DNA from: Intrasporangium_A sp039812505 | Lineage (GTDB): Bacteria > Actinomycetota > Actinomycetes > Actinomycetales > Dermatophilaceae | Assembly (NCBI RefSeq): GCF_039812505.1 | Contig: NZ_JBDIAQ010000077.1 | Span: 1-15,948 of the forward strand | Length of the DNA stretch: 15,948 nucleotides | Direction of reading: 5' to 3' | Part shown: positions 1 to 7,184 of the stretch, one piece after another | How positions within the stretch are numbered: position 1 is the stretch's first letter | Layout: each line of letters starts with the position of its first letter | Notes under the pieces: generated by a model | What the model saw: only the letters and a program-made list of their open reading frames with translations | What the model was told of the DNA's origin: nothing | Databases searched by the model: none | Position numbers and translations under genes: made by a program

Positions 1-92
1 AAGGGGACGTGCAGCCGGTGCATGACCGAGCGCAGCGGAGCGGCGTCGAAGGCGTTGGCGGCGTGCAGCGCGGCGAGCCGCTCGCGGCTCAT
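1..92 (-). CDS. Partial gene of unknown function (N-terminus only)
   Basis: Thirty codons from an ATG at 92 run off the left edge. The reading begins MSRERLAALHAANAFD and is rich in Ala, Leu and Arg, as expected of a helical protein in this GC-rich genome. I do not recognise the family. The frame stays open upstream to a second ATG at 194, which would add 34 residues encoded by the inner copy of a tandem duplication. I prefer 92 because that extension is low-complexity repeat sequence. No strong ribosome binding site precedes either start; a purine stretch GGGAAGAGG lies about 13-21 bases upstream of 92. The gene follows the ATPase on the same strand and is probably in its operon. Confidence 0.45.
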   Translation of the reverse strand, partial: MSRERLAALHAANAFDAAPLRSVMHRLHVP

Positions 93-290
93 GTCCACTG
101 TCGCGCCTCTTCCCGCCGCTCCGGGCCGCCCACGCGGAGCGTGGGACCCGCCTCGCTGGCGCTCGGTCGGGTCCTCGCGTCGGTCGGCGCTCATGTCCAC
201 TGTCGCGCCTCTTCCCGCCGCTCCGGGCCGCCCACGCGAGCGTGGGACCCGCCTCGCTGGCGCTCGGTCGGGTCCTCGCGTCGGTCGGCG
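88..290. repeat. Tandem duplication, two ~102-bp units
   Basis: Bases 88-189 and 190-290 are nearly identical. The second unit lacks one base (cacgcggagcg in the first, cacgcgagcg in the second). A third start of the motif, CTCATGTCC, occurs at 291 at the ATPase stop codon and then diverges. Each unit contains a 7-bp perfect stem, CCCACGC paired with GCGTGGG (129-145 and 231-246). Each also carries a minus-strand ATGAGC motif at its edge, so the duplication reproduces a stop-start junction. The one-base difference puts the two units in different frames relative to the downstream gene. Confidence 0.9.
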
Positions 291-295
291 CTCAT
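191..295 (-). CDS. 34-aa mini-ORF encoded by the repeat unit (doubtful)
   Basis: The ORF starts at an ATG that overlaps the ATPase stop (ATGA at 292-295). It ends in a TGA that overlaps another ATG at 192-194 (again ATGA). It therefore has the geometry of a translationally coupled gene between the ATPase and the partial gene. The product would be short, hydrophilic and rich in Arg, Glu and Gly (begins MSADRREDPTERQ). It exists only because the duplicated unit is one base shorter than its partner. It may be a by-product of the duplication rather than a selected protein, though it could relay ribosomes to the next gene. No homology is recognised. Confidence 0.2.
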   Translation of the reverse strand: MSADRREDPTERQRGGSHARVGGPERREEARQWT

Positions 296-1362
296 GTCCC
301 GGCCCGCTGACCGTCTCGCGAGGCGGCGGCCCACTCGGCGAGCGTCTTGAGACGGTAGACCTTCCTGGGTCGACCGGGCCCGGTCCGGGGCGCGTCCGCG
401 AAGACAGCCAGACCGGCCTCCGCGAGGTCCCCAAGGACCTGCAGGGCGCGCGGGCGGGTCCATCCCATGCGCTCGAGCAGGGCCTCGTCGGAGGCACTGA
501 CCGGACCCATCGTGCGCATCTCGGCGGCGAGCATCGAGGCGGGCCGGCCCAGCCGTGCCAGGGTCGTGTCCCACTCCCGGCGCGCGGCGTCGAAGACTTC
601 GTCCTGCGCCGGGGCCTCCCAGTCCACCTGTCGGGCGAGCTCGATCAGCTCCCGTGGCGTGCCCCCGTGCCCGGCCACGACGGCCAGCCGGTCTCGGGTG
701 ACCTCCGGCAGCCGGAGCTCGAGCAGGGCGGTCGCCTCGGCGCGGGTCAGCCCATCGAGGGCCAGGATCGTCTCGAAGAAGGCGTTGGCCGGCGGCGTGA
801 GCAGGGTGGTCGACTCGGACGGGGTGGCGGTCACCACCCAGGTCGTGCGCGTCTCCCAGAGCTCGTCGCGCAGCACGCCGAAGAGGATGTTGCCGGGGCG
901 CGCTGCGACGTCGTCGAGCAGCACGACGATGGGCCGCTCGCGCTGCAGGGTCGCCAGCCGGGCGAGGGCCGCCGTGACGTCCGCGGCCGGCCTGGCATGG
1001 TCCGAATCGGCACGGCCGGGACCGGCACTGTCGGCCTCGTACGGTTCGGAGTTGGCGCAGGCCTGCACGACGCGCAGGAGGATCTGGTGGGCGTCGTCCT
1101 GCCCGGCCGCGCGCACGTAGACCCACCGTGGCCGCGTCGGGTCGTCCCCGCGGTGGCGGTACTCGAGCGCCCGCAGCAGGCTGGTGCGGCCGGCTCCGTG
1201 CTCCCCCACGACGAGGACGTTGAGCGACCGGTCGACGGCTCGCTCGAGGTCGGCAGTGATCTTCTCGCGCGCGACGAGCAGCGCCATGTCGCCTGCCGAC
1301 GGCAGTAGTGGCCGCGAGGACAACGATTGGCGTCTCGAGGTCAGGGCTCGGCTGGCGCGCAT
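292..1362 (-). CDS. P-loop ATPase with C-terminal winged-helix-like region
   Basis: This 356-aa protein resembles AAA/STAND-type ATPases. Numbered from this start, the P-loop VVGEHGAGRTS lies near residues 51-61 and a Walker B strand RPIVVLLDDVA near 143-153. A sensor-like strand TTWVVTATPSES follows near 173-184. The last ~90 residues (from ARLGRPASML to GRPRKVYRLKTLAEW) look like a winged helix. The P-loop has Arg where Lys is expected. An upstream in-frame ATG at 1383 lies inside the promoter spacer, so I reject it. The promoter predicts transcription from about 1362, giving a leaderless ATG. ATG 1287 (begins MALLVAREK) is the alternative and would give 331 aa. The stop overlaps the next ATG (ATGA). 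It may be a DNA-binding or regulatory ATPase; the substrate is unknown. Confidence 0.75.
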   Translation of the reverse strand: MRASRALTSRRQSLSSRPLLPSAGDMALLVAREKITADLERAVDRSLNVLVVGEHGAGRTSLLRALEYRHRGDDPTRPRWVYVRAAGQDDAHQILLRVVQACANSEPYEADSAGPGRADSDHARPAADVTAALARLATLQRERPIVVLLDDVAARPGNILFGVLRDELWETRTTWVVTATPSESTTLLTPPANAFFETILALDGLTRAEATALLELRLPEVTRDRLAVVAGHGGTPRELIELARQVDWEAPAQDEVFDAARREWDTTLARLGRPASMLAAEMRTMGPVSASDEALLERMGWTRPRALQVLGDLAEAGLAVFADAPRTGPGRPRKVYRLKTLAEWAAASRDGQRAGT

Positions 1363-1367
1363 GCCCC

Positions 1368-1396
1368 ATTGAACGCCTGACATTACTTACTGTCAA
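1368..1396 (-). promoter_or_regulatory. Promoter of the ATPase gene
   Basis: On the minus strand a perfect -35 hexamer TTGACA (1396-1391) is followed by a 17-base spacer and then TTCAAT (1373-1368), which matches four of six -10 positions. The expected start point is six bases later, exactly at the ATG whose A is base 1362, so the transcript should be leaderless. This short block is conspicuously AT-rich compared with its surroundings. Confidence 0.6.
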
Positions 1397-1407
1397 TATT
1401 GTAGACA
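1378..1407. promoter_or_regulatory. Operator-like inverted repeats over the ATPase promoter
   Basis: TGACATTACTTACTGTCA (1378-1395) is an 18-bp inverted repeat whose 8-bp arms match at seven positions. It covers the -35 box and part of the spacer. A second, looser repeat, TGTCAATATTGTAGACA (1391-1407), has TGTC/GACA ends and shares the central TGTCA. Overlap with the -35 suggests a repressor site. The cognate protein is not identifiable here. Confidence 0.5.
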
Positions 1408-1463
1408 AGGCGCGGCTCTCGTCGTCCGTGCCAGGCGCAGGGGAGGTATGTCGTTGAGCCGGC

Positions 1464-1685
1464 TCAGCGGCATACGCTTGGGTTCGCTTGTGGCCCAGTT
1501 GTTTTGGCTCCGTGCCGCGTGTGCAGCCGGCTGACGAGTCTGCGGACCGCGATGCCCCAGACCCATGCGCCGACGTCGCCGGACCCGCGGTACTGCCCCG
1601 CGCTGCGCCAGACGGCCACGAACGTGTCCTGCAGGACGTCGGCCTCAGGGTCGTTGCATCCTTTCCCGACATTGCGACCCGAGCC
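1464..1685 (-). pseudogene. ECF sigma factor remnant (region 2 only)
   Basis: Minus-strand reading from about 1655 to 1524 gives NDPEADVLQDTFVAVW followed by RSAGQYRGSGDVGAWVWGIA and VRRLVSRL. This is characteristic of region 2 of an extracytoplasmic-function (ECF) sigma factor: the DxLQxxFVxVW helix and the GAWVWGIAxRRL core-binding and -10-recognition segment. The frame continues with unrelated residues to a TGA at 1464. No start, no region 1-side helix and no region 4 (the -35-binding domain) can be found nearby. The piece is squeezed between the LAL regulator stop (1694) and the ATPase promoter. I read it as a truncated, non-functional gene. A short region-2-only protein is conceivable but lacks a visible start. 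Confidence 0.65.
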
Positions 1686-1693
1686 CGGTCGAC

Positions 1694-4519
1694 TCAGGTC
1701 TCGTGATCGCGCAGCCAGAGGGCGAGCTGGGTCCGGTTCGTCAGGTCGAGCTTGGTGAGAGTACTCCGGACGTGGGACTCCACGGTGCGCACGGACAGGA
1801 AGAGCCGGTCGGCGATCTGTCGGTTGGTCATCGCCTGTCCGGCGAGCCGGGCCACCTCGTACTCCCGTTCGGACAGGCCTCCCGGCCGCGCCGTCGCTCG
1901 GGACAGGGCGCGGTCGGCGGCGTCGGCGAGGGCAGACGCTCGGGCCAGCGGGCCGGGCATGTCGAGCCGCCGCAGCTCGTCGGCTGCCTCCCGCGCCAGT
2001 CGACGCGCCTGCTCCGGGTCGTCGCCGGCCAGGGCGTCGGCCCCCCCGAGGCGGCCGAGGGCGGCATACGGTCTGGCGCCGAGTCGGTCGTCCACGGCGA
2101 CACCTCGCCGGAAGTGTTCGGCCGCCAGGGGATTGTCACCGAAGGTGTGTGCGAGCCGCCCGAGCTGGTACTCGTTGGAGCCCGCGGCGAACGGCGAGCC
2201 GCCACCGTCGCCACCGCACCACTGCGAGGTGGACAGCAGCAGGTGATAGCACTCTGTGGCGACCTCCGTGTCGTCGAGCAGGACGGCGGCTAGACCGATC
2301 TGGCCGACCGTGCCGGCCCACCGCGGCCCGAGCGGCATCCGGCGTGGAACGCCGCGCAGCGCCACGAACTCGGCCCTTGCCTCGGCAAGGTCACCCCGCA
2401 GAACCAGGCTCACCGGGACACTCGCTCGCACCAAGGGGAGCGGTGGGGCGTGCTCGAGCGCCTCGAGCGTGTCCGGCAGAAGCTCCGAGGGGTCGCCGCG
2501 CAGCAGCCCGAGCTGGACGTGGAAGGCGTAGTGCAGGCCGACCATCGAGATGTCGCCCACCCGGTCGGCCAGGCTCCGAGCCTGCCGAGCGAGGTCGCGC
2601 GCCTGATCGAAGTGGCCGGTCAGGATCCCCGACGCGGAGCGGAGCCGGAGGGCGTGCCAGCGGGCGATGGGGGAGGAGCGACGGTCGGCGACCCGCTCCA
2701 CGTCGGCGATCGCCTGCTGGACGCCGAGCAGGTCGCCGCGCTGGAAGGCAAGGTCCGCCTGCCACAGATATCCCCAGAGAGCGCCCATCGTGGTGCTCGA
2801 AGACCCGCCGAGCTCGACGGCGCGAGCTGCGAGCCGGGTGCGCTGGTCGATCGACTGGGGATAGCTGAGGACGAAGTGGAGGGCCGCGACGGTCTCGAGC
2901 TCGGCCTGCCTGTCGGTGCAGGCCCGCGCGGCAGCAACGGCCTGGCCCGCGAGGTCGGCAGGCGTCTGCCCACCGCTGACCGACGTGGTGTGGTCCGGGG
3001 ACGACGCGGCGGTCTCAGCGGCCGCGACGGCGCACAAGGCCAGGAGCCGGGCCCGGCGGCTCTGCTCGGCCGGTGGCAGCACGGCCAGGGCGCGGCGGCA
3101 CAGTCCCTCGGCGATCTGCGCGATGTCCAGGGACCCGATGCCCTGGGGGACCAGCGCGAAGTCGGCCATCAGGTCGGGGCGACGGGCGGCCTCGGCGAGC
3201 TCGAGCCCTGCCGTACAGGAGTCGAGGGCCTGTACGAGCATCCCGGCCGCCCATTCGAACCGGGCGACGACGAGCAGCCGTGCGGCCAGTTCCTCCTGCG
3301 TGGCGTTCAGGGTGCGGGCCGACTCCAGGGCGAGGCGAGCCAGCTCGAGACCGCGGACCGGGGCGAAGGGTTGGGCAGCGGCCGCTCGGGCGGCGAGGTC
3401 GCGGCAGCGCGCTGCCGCCTCCGGCCCTTCGACACGGGACCAGTGGATCGCGGCGGGCCCCAGCATCATCGGGTCCCCGGTGCGTTCGAGCGCGGCAGCG
3501 GCACCGGCATCGGCTCGCGCGCGTTCTGCCGGGCCGAGGTCGGCGATGATGGCATCGCGGACGAGGGCGTGGTTGAAGGCGAGTCCCGTGGTGCCGAAGT
3601 GCAGGATGCCGGACAGGACCGCGCGGGCGAGATGCTCGCTCACCTCCTCGACCGGATGTCCGAGCGCGTCGGCGAGCAGCCGGGGCGCGAGCCGCTCGCC
3701 CATGACGGCCGCGGTGGCCACCGTGTGGCGAGCCGGTTCGGGCAGCTTGCGGTATGGCGCCACGAGCACGGCCCGCCAGGTGGGCCGGCCAGTGAGGGCG
3801 GCGCAGACGTCTGCGTCCGGATGCGGCAGCTCCGAGACCAGCGTCCGGATGTAGTAGGGGTTGCCCCCGGTCCGGCGGACCAGGTCCTCGGCGTGCGGGG
3901 CCCAGTCGCGGGTCCACGGCTCCTGCGCGAGCCACGAGGCGACGGCGGAGGCGCTCAGCCCCGAGAGCGGGAGGTGCACCGTGTTGCTGGCCCGCAGCAG
4001 ATCCGGCAGCACCATCAGCAGCGGTGCCGGGGCGAGGCCCTCCTGCCGGGCGGTGCCAATGAGAAGGATGGGCAGCGACGTGATCTCGGGCAGCAGGCGG
4101 TGCAGCAGGTCCAACGTCAGCGGGTCGGCCCAGTGCAGGTCCTCAATCGCCACCGCCAGCCCTGCGTCGGAGGCGCGCCTGGCGAGTGCGTCGGTGACCG
4201 CCTCGGCGAGCCGCCACCGCACCCCGTCGTCTGCGTCCACGCCCTGGATGGAGGCCAGTGCCTCGCCCAGACCGTCGACGTCGCGGGCCACCCGCCACCA
4301 GGGCCACAGCGCCGGGGCGGCCGGGTCGTCCATGCACCAGCCATGTGCGCAGGCCATCCCCAAGGCTGCCGCTTGCTCTGCCGCGGCCCGGGCGAGCCGG
4401 CTCTTGCCGATCCCCGCCTCGCCGGTTAGCAGGACGAGCCGGCCTGTGCCGGCTGCCGCCTCACCGCAGGCGACGGCAAGGCGGGCCAGCTCGGCGTCTC
4501 GACCGGGCACCGACACCAC
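1694..4519 (-). CDS. LAL-type LuxR-family transcriptional regulator with ATPase domain
   Basis: This 941-aa protein has the architecture of large ATP-binding LuxR (LAL/MalT-like) regulators. Near the N-terminus (residues 33-40) is a Walker A motif GEAGIGKS. A Walker B strand AVAIEDLHWAD lies at about residues 122-132. A long helical, TPR-like sensor region follows. The last ~60 residues form a LuxR/GerE helix-turn-helix (LSEREYEVARLAGQ, TNRQIADRLFLSVRTVESHV). Such proteins are thought to bind ATP and an inducer in the cytoplasm and activate specific promoters. GTG 4519 is chosen; GTGs at 4516 and 4510 are equally possible and no clear Shine-Dalgarno distinguishes them. It is divergent from the unknown/YceI/amidohydrolase operon, its most likely target. 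Confidence 0.9.
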   Translation of the reverse strand: MVSVPGRDAELARLAVACGEAAAGTGRLVLLTGEAGIGKSRLARAAAEQAAALGMACAHGWCMDDPAAPALWPWWRVARDVDGLGEALASIQGVDADDGVRWRLAEAVTDALARRASDAGLAVAIEDLHWADPLTLDLLHRLLPEITSLPILLIGTARQEGLAPAPLLMVLPDLLRASNTVHLPLSGLSASAVASWLAQEPWTRDWAPHAEDLVRRTGGNPYYIRTLVSELPHPDADVCAALTGRPTWRAVLVAPYRKLPEPARHTVATAAVMGERLAPRLLADALGHPVEEVSEHLARAVLSGILHFGTTGLAFNHALVRDAIIADLGPAERARADAGAAAALERTGDPMMLGPAAIHWSRVEGPEAAARCRDLAARAAAAQPFAPVRGLELARLALESARTLNATQEELAARLLVVARFEWAAGMLVQALDSCTAGLELAEAARRPDLMADFALVPQGIGSLDIAQIAEGLCRRALAVLPPAEQSRRARLLALCAVAAAETAASSPDHTTSVSGGQTPADLAGQAVAAARACTDRQAELETVAALHFVLSYPQSIDQRTRLAARAVELGGSSSTTMGALWGYLWQADLAFQRGDLLGVQQAIADVERVADRRSSPIARWHALRLRSASGILTGHFDQARDLARQARSLADRVGDISMVGLHYAFHVQLGLLRGDPSELLPDTLEALEHAPPLPLVRASVPVSLVLRGDLAEARAEFVALRGVPRRMPLGPRWAGTVGQIGLAAVLLDDTEVATECYHLLLSTSQWCGGDGGGSPFAAGSNEYQLGRLAHTFGDNPLAAEHFRRGVAVDDRLGARPYAALGRLGGADALAGDDPEQARRLAREAADELRRLDMPGPLARASALADAADRALSRATARPGGLSEREYEVARLAGQAMTNRQIADRLFLSVRTVESHVRSTLTKLDLTNRTQLALWLRDHET

Positions 4520-4534
4520 GAGACCAGTATCCCG

Positions 4535-4546
4535 GGAGCCGGCTCC
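4535..4546. promoter_or_regulatory. Perfect 12-bp palindrome upstream of the LAL regulator
   Basis: GGAGCCGGCTCC is a perfect palindrome 15 bases before the regulator's GTG start, in the divergent intergenic stretch 4520-4647. It could be an autoregulatory site or a 5' hairpin. Palindromes of this length also arise by chance in such GC-rich DNA. I see no convincing promoter hexamers in this gap. Confidence 0.25.
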
Positions 4547-4647
4547 GTAGAGGAGTCAGTAGTAGCACTGAGGCGGTCGTTGTCCGCCCAGTCGCATGAT
4601 CGGCCCAGCCGCCCACCGTCGTGGGCCCGTGACGACAGGAGTCCGCC

Positions 4648-4995
4648 GTGTACGTACAGCTCGTGTGGTTCGACGGTCCTCGCAGCGAGCAGGCCGTCGA
4701 GGCCTCGCGTCGGGCCGGCCGCGAGCGGCTGAAGCCGCTGGTCGAGGCGCACCCGGACCTGCGCACCGGCCTGCTCGGCGGCGTGCGGGCGGTCGGGTCG
4801 GACGGCGCCGAGTGCGTCGTCGTCCTCGCCCGAGACGCAGCGGCTCTCGACACCTTGGAGCACCTCGTCATGTCCTCCGAGCTGCTCCCGGGGGAGGACC
4901 CGGCGTTGCTGACCGGCCCGGACCGGGTGGGCAGGTACGTTGCCTCCGATGTCTTCGGTCGGCTCGCCGACCTCACGACGGGTGCGCAGCGATGA
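4648..4995 (+). CDS. Conserved-looking protein of unknown function, 115 aa
   Basis: The GTG start is supported by AGGAG at 4637-4641, six bases upstream. The protein begins MYVQLVWFDGPRSEQAVEAS. It alternates strands and helices (for example a strand AECVVVLARDAAALDTLEHL) in a way that suggests a small alpha/beta, possibly ferredoxin-like fold of the kind found in dimeric stress-responsive or ABM-type proteins. That is inference from pattern only. It has no signal peptide and no membrane segment. Its stop overlaps the ATG of the YceI-like gene by 4 bp (ATGA), so the two are translationally coupled. It is the first gene of a three-gene operon divergent from the LAL regulator. Confidence 0.75.
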   Translation: MYVQLVWFDGPRSEQAVEASRRAGRERLKPLVEAHPDLRTGLLGGVRAVGSDGAECVVVLARDAAALDTLEHLVMSSELLPGEDPALLTGPDRVGRYVASDVFGRLADLTTGAQR

Positions 4996-5588
4996 GCACC
5001 CTTCCGCGCGCTCGGGACGCGGAGTCGGTGCGCAGACCCGACCTCTCCGGCCGATGGGCGATGCTCAGCGACGCCAGCCTGGCCCGCTTCCACGTTCGCG
5101 ACAAGCTCGTCTCCACCGTCCACGGCACGTTACCGATCGAGGACGGAGTCGTCGTGGTCTCCGCCGACGGGGAGGTCACCGAGGCATGGGTCAGGCTGTC
5201 GGCCGCCGGGATCGCAACCGGGAACGCGCATCGCGACAGAGACGTGCGCGGGCCACGGTTCCTCGACGCGGAGGGCTGCCCAACGCTCGTGGTGACCGTC
5301 GTGACGAGCCGCGAGACACCGACCGGATGGGAGGCGGACGCCGTGGTCCTCGCGCGTGGGACCCGGGCGCCTGTCGGCCTCACGGTCGTGCTCGCCGACG
5401 AGCCCCAGCCCCGGCCGGATGGCCCGATCCGGGTTCGGGTGGCGGGTCGGCTGGACCGGCGCCCGCTCGGGATGAAGGTCCCGACGTTCGTCGTCGGGCG
5501 GTTCCTCGACCTCGAAGCCGAGCTGCGTTTCGCCAGAGTCGTGCCGGGTGACAATGCCGGCGGGGTGACTCGCGATGACGCGCCCTGA
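4992..5588 (+). CDS. YceI-family protein, cytoplasmic
   Basis: This 198-aa protein matches the YceI lipocalin-like pattern. GRWAMLSDASLARFHVRD (residues 20-37) corresponds to the first strands. A VHGTLPIEDG turn is followed by SAAGIATGNAHRDRDVRG (70-87), equivalent to the family's inter-strand TGN..RD..L motif. PTFVVGRFLDLEAELRF closes the barrel. YceI proteins bind polyisoprenoid or other long-chain amphiphiles in a beta-barrel. Many are exported, but this one has no signal peptide and should stay in the cytoplasm. The ATG overlaps the preceding stop (ATGA), which fixes the start. The end overlaps the amidohydrolase start by 14 bp. Its ligand may be a lipid-like or amide substrate handled by its neighbours (inference). 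Confidence 0.85.
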   Translation: MSTLPRARDAESVRRPDLSGRWAMLSDASLARFHVRDKLVSTVHGTLPIEDGVVVVSADGEVTEAWVRLSAAGIATGNAHRDRDVRGPRFLDAEGCPTLVVTVVTSRETPTGWEADAVVLARGTRAPVGLTVVLADEPQPRPDGPIRVRVAGRLDRRPLGMKVPTFVVGRFLDLEAELRFARVVPGDNAGGVTRDDAP

Positions 5589-6825
5589 CTATGGCCGCTC
5601 CGTCCAGCCCCGGGCTGACGTGCGACGCGACAACGCGGGGCTCGAGCGGCCGCGCAGGCTCGCACTGCGCGGGGCCCGCCTCTTCGACGGTCACCGGACC
5701 TGGGTCGGCCGCGGCCCGGGCGTCCTGGTCGAGGGAGAGCGAATCGTGGCGGTGTTCGACGGCGACCCGCCGCGGGACGCGGACCTGGTCGACCTCGCCG
5801 GCGCGACCCTGCTGCCTGGCCTGGTCGACGCCCACGTCCACCTGGCCTTCGACGCCTCGCCCGACCCAGTGGCCGCCCTGACAGGTCGAGACGACGACGA
5901 CGCCCGCGCCGCGATGGTCAAGGCGGCGCGCGTCGCGCTGCGCGGCGGTGTGACCACCGTCCGTGACCTGGGCGACCGGGGCTACCTGTCTCTGGATCTG
6001 CGCGGCAGGGCGGACCTGCCGACGATCGTGGCGGCGGGACCACCGATCACGACTCCGCTCGGGCACTGCCACTTCCTCGGCGGTCAGGTCGCCGACAGCG
6101 CAGACGCCGTCCGAGCCGCGGTGCGCGAGCACGCAGACCGCGGCTGCGACCTCGTCAAGGTCATGTCCAGCGGCGGGGCCATGACGCCGGGCACGCGCAT
6201 GGAGGAGGCACAGTTCGCCCGTGCCGTCCTCGTGGCAGCCGTCCACGAGGCCCACCGGCTGGGCCTGCCGGTGACCGCGCACGCCCATGGCAGCGCTGCG
6301 ATCGAGGACTGCCTGGCTGCCGGGGTGGACGGGATGGAACATGTCAGCTTCTGGGCTGCGGACGGGGTGGACGACCGGGCCGACCTGCGCCAGGCCATCG
6401 CCGACGCCGGCATCGCGGTGGGCGCGACAGTCGGCATGCTGTCGCCGCCCCTGGGCGTGACACCTCCCCCGGAGGTTCTGGCTCGCCTGCCGAGGATGTT
6501 CGCCAACCTCCGAGACCTGATCGAGCGCGGCGCCGTCGTTGTCGCCGGCACCGACGCCGGGATCGCACCCGTCAAACCGCACGACGTCCTCCGCACCGCC
6601 ACCGCCCAGCTGGGTGAGCTCGGCCTGCCCCCGCTGGACGCGCTGCGAACCGTCACCTCGATCGCCGCGCGGGTAGTGGGCCTCGGCCACCGGAAGGGGC
6701 GGCTCGCCCCCGGCTTCGACGCCGACGTGCTCGTCGTCGACGGCGACCCGCTGTCCGACCCGAACGCGATCCACCGCGTCCGGGCTGTGTACGCCCGGGG
6801 ACAGGCGGTCGCCATGACGGTCTGA
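5575..6825 (+). CDS. Amidohydrolase-superfamily enzyme (imidazolonepropionase-like)
   Basis: This 416-aa metal-dependent hydrolase is predicted to be cytoplasmic. The metal-binding HxH is in VDAHVHLAFD (His87, His89). LVKVMSSGG supplies the candidate bridging Lys195. TAHAHG gives His236/His238, GMEHVSFW gives His256, and AGTDAGIAPVK gives the catalytic Asp327. The C-terminal ARVVGLGHRKGRLAPGFDAD is the typical strand returning to the small beta-sandwich. The group includes imidazolonepropionase-like enzymes and Xaa-Pro/Xaa-Arg dipeptidases of the Sgx9260 type. The substrate here cannot be assigned. ATG 5575 is chosen; GTG 5620 is an alternative that would remove a poorly conserved-looking N-terminus. 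It is the last gene of the operon with the 115-aa and YceI-like proteins. Confidence 0.88.
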   Translation: MTRPDYGRSVQPRADVRRDNAGLERPRRLALRGARLFDGHRTWVGRGPGVLVEGERIVAVFDGDPPRDADLVDLAGATLLPGLVDAHVHLAFDASPDPVAALTGRDDDDARAAMVKAARVALRGGVTTVRDLGDRGYLSLDLRGRADLPTIVAAGPPITTPLGHCHFLGGQVADSADAVRAAVREHADRGCDLVKVMSSGGAMTPGTRMEEAQFARAVLVAAVHEAHRLGLPVTAHAHGSAAIEDCLAAGVDGMEHVSFWAADGVDDRADLRQAIADAGIAVGATVGMLSPPLGVTPPPEVLARLPRMFANLRDLIERGAVVVAGTDAGIAPVKPHDVLRTATAQLGELGLPPLDALRTVTSIAARVVGLGHRKGRLAPGFDADVLVVDGDPLSDPNAIHRVRAVYARGQAVAMTV

Positions 6826-6899
6826 CTTGCCGCTGTGTCATCGACCGGTGCCAGGCCCACCCGTCCCCGGAAGTCATGTCGCCGTTCATGTCGCAGTCG

Positions 6900-6914
6900 G
6901 CTCAGCTCCTGAGC
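6900..6914. terminator. Small hairpin after the amidohydrolase gene
   Basis: GCTCAG and CTGAGC form a perfect 6-bp stem with a 3-base loop. It lies 75 bases after the amidohydrolase stop, before the tandem repeats, in a convergent intergenic region. There is no U-tract, so this is only a weak terminator candidate. Confidence 0.25.
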
Positions 6915-6927
6915 ACGAGCGCCGAAT

Positions 6928-7127
6928 GGCTGCGCGACATGACCCGCGACCAGGGCGGAGACCAGGGCTGCGCGACATGACACGCGACCAGGGCGCAGAC
7001 CCAGGGCTGCGCGACATGAGACGCGACCAGAGCGCAGACCAGGGCTGCGCGACATGACCCGCGACCAGGGCGGAGACCAGGGCTGCGCGACATGACACGC
7101 GACCTGACTCGCGACCAGGGCTGCGAT
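6928..7127. repeat. 38-bp tandem repeat, five units plus a partial sixth
   Basis: Units begin at 6928, 6966, 7005, 7043, 7081 and 7119 (partial). Each begins GGCTGCGCGACATGA and ends in ACCAG, with only scattered substitutions and one inserted C. The last full unit differs more in its second half. Within a unit, CGCGAC recurs at a short interval, so the array may have grown from a smaller motif. It occupies most of the 359-bp gap between two convergent genes (6826-7184). No convincing gene is present there. Minus-strand frames read it as a degenerate Val/Ala/Gly/Arg repeat with no plausible start. Confidence 0.9.
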
Positions 7128-7184
7128 GTGACGGCAGGGCAGGGTCGCGGAGCCGCCCAGCCCTCCGTGACCGGCCGCCGCGCC

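Noticed and set aside
191..1672. 493-aa minus-strand open frame covering the ATPase gene
   Set aside because: It is a frame shadow with Arg/Ala/Gly-rich composition. The overlapping ATPase frame has clear motifs.
2450..4429. 659-aa plus-strand open frame opposite the LAL regulator
   Set aside because: It is antisense to a gene with intact Walker and LuxR motifs. Its composition is typical of a GC-rich shadow frame.
6928..7127. CRISPR array
   Set aside because: The units are contiguous, without unique spacers, and no cas genes are nearby.
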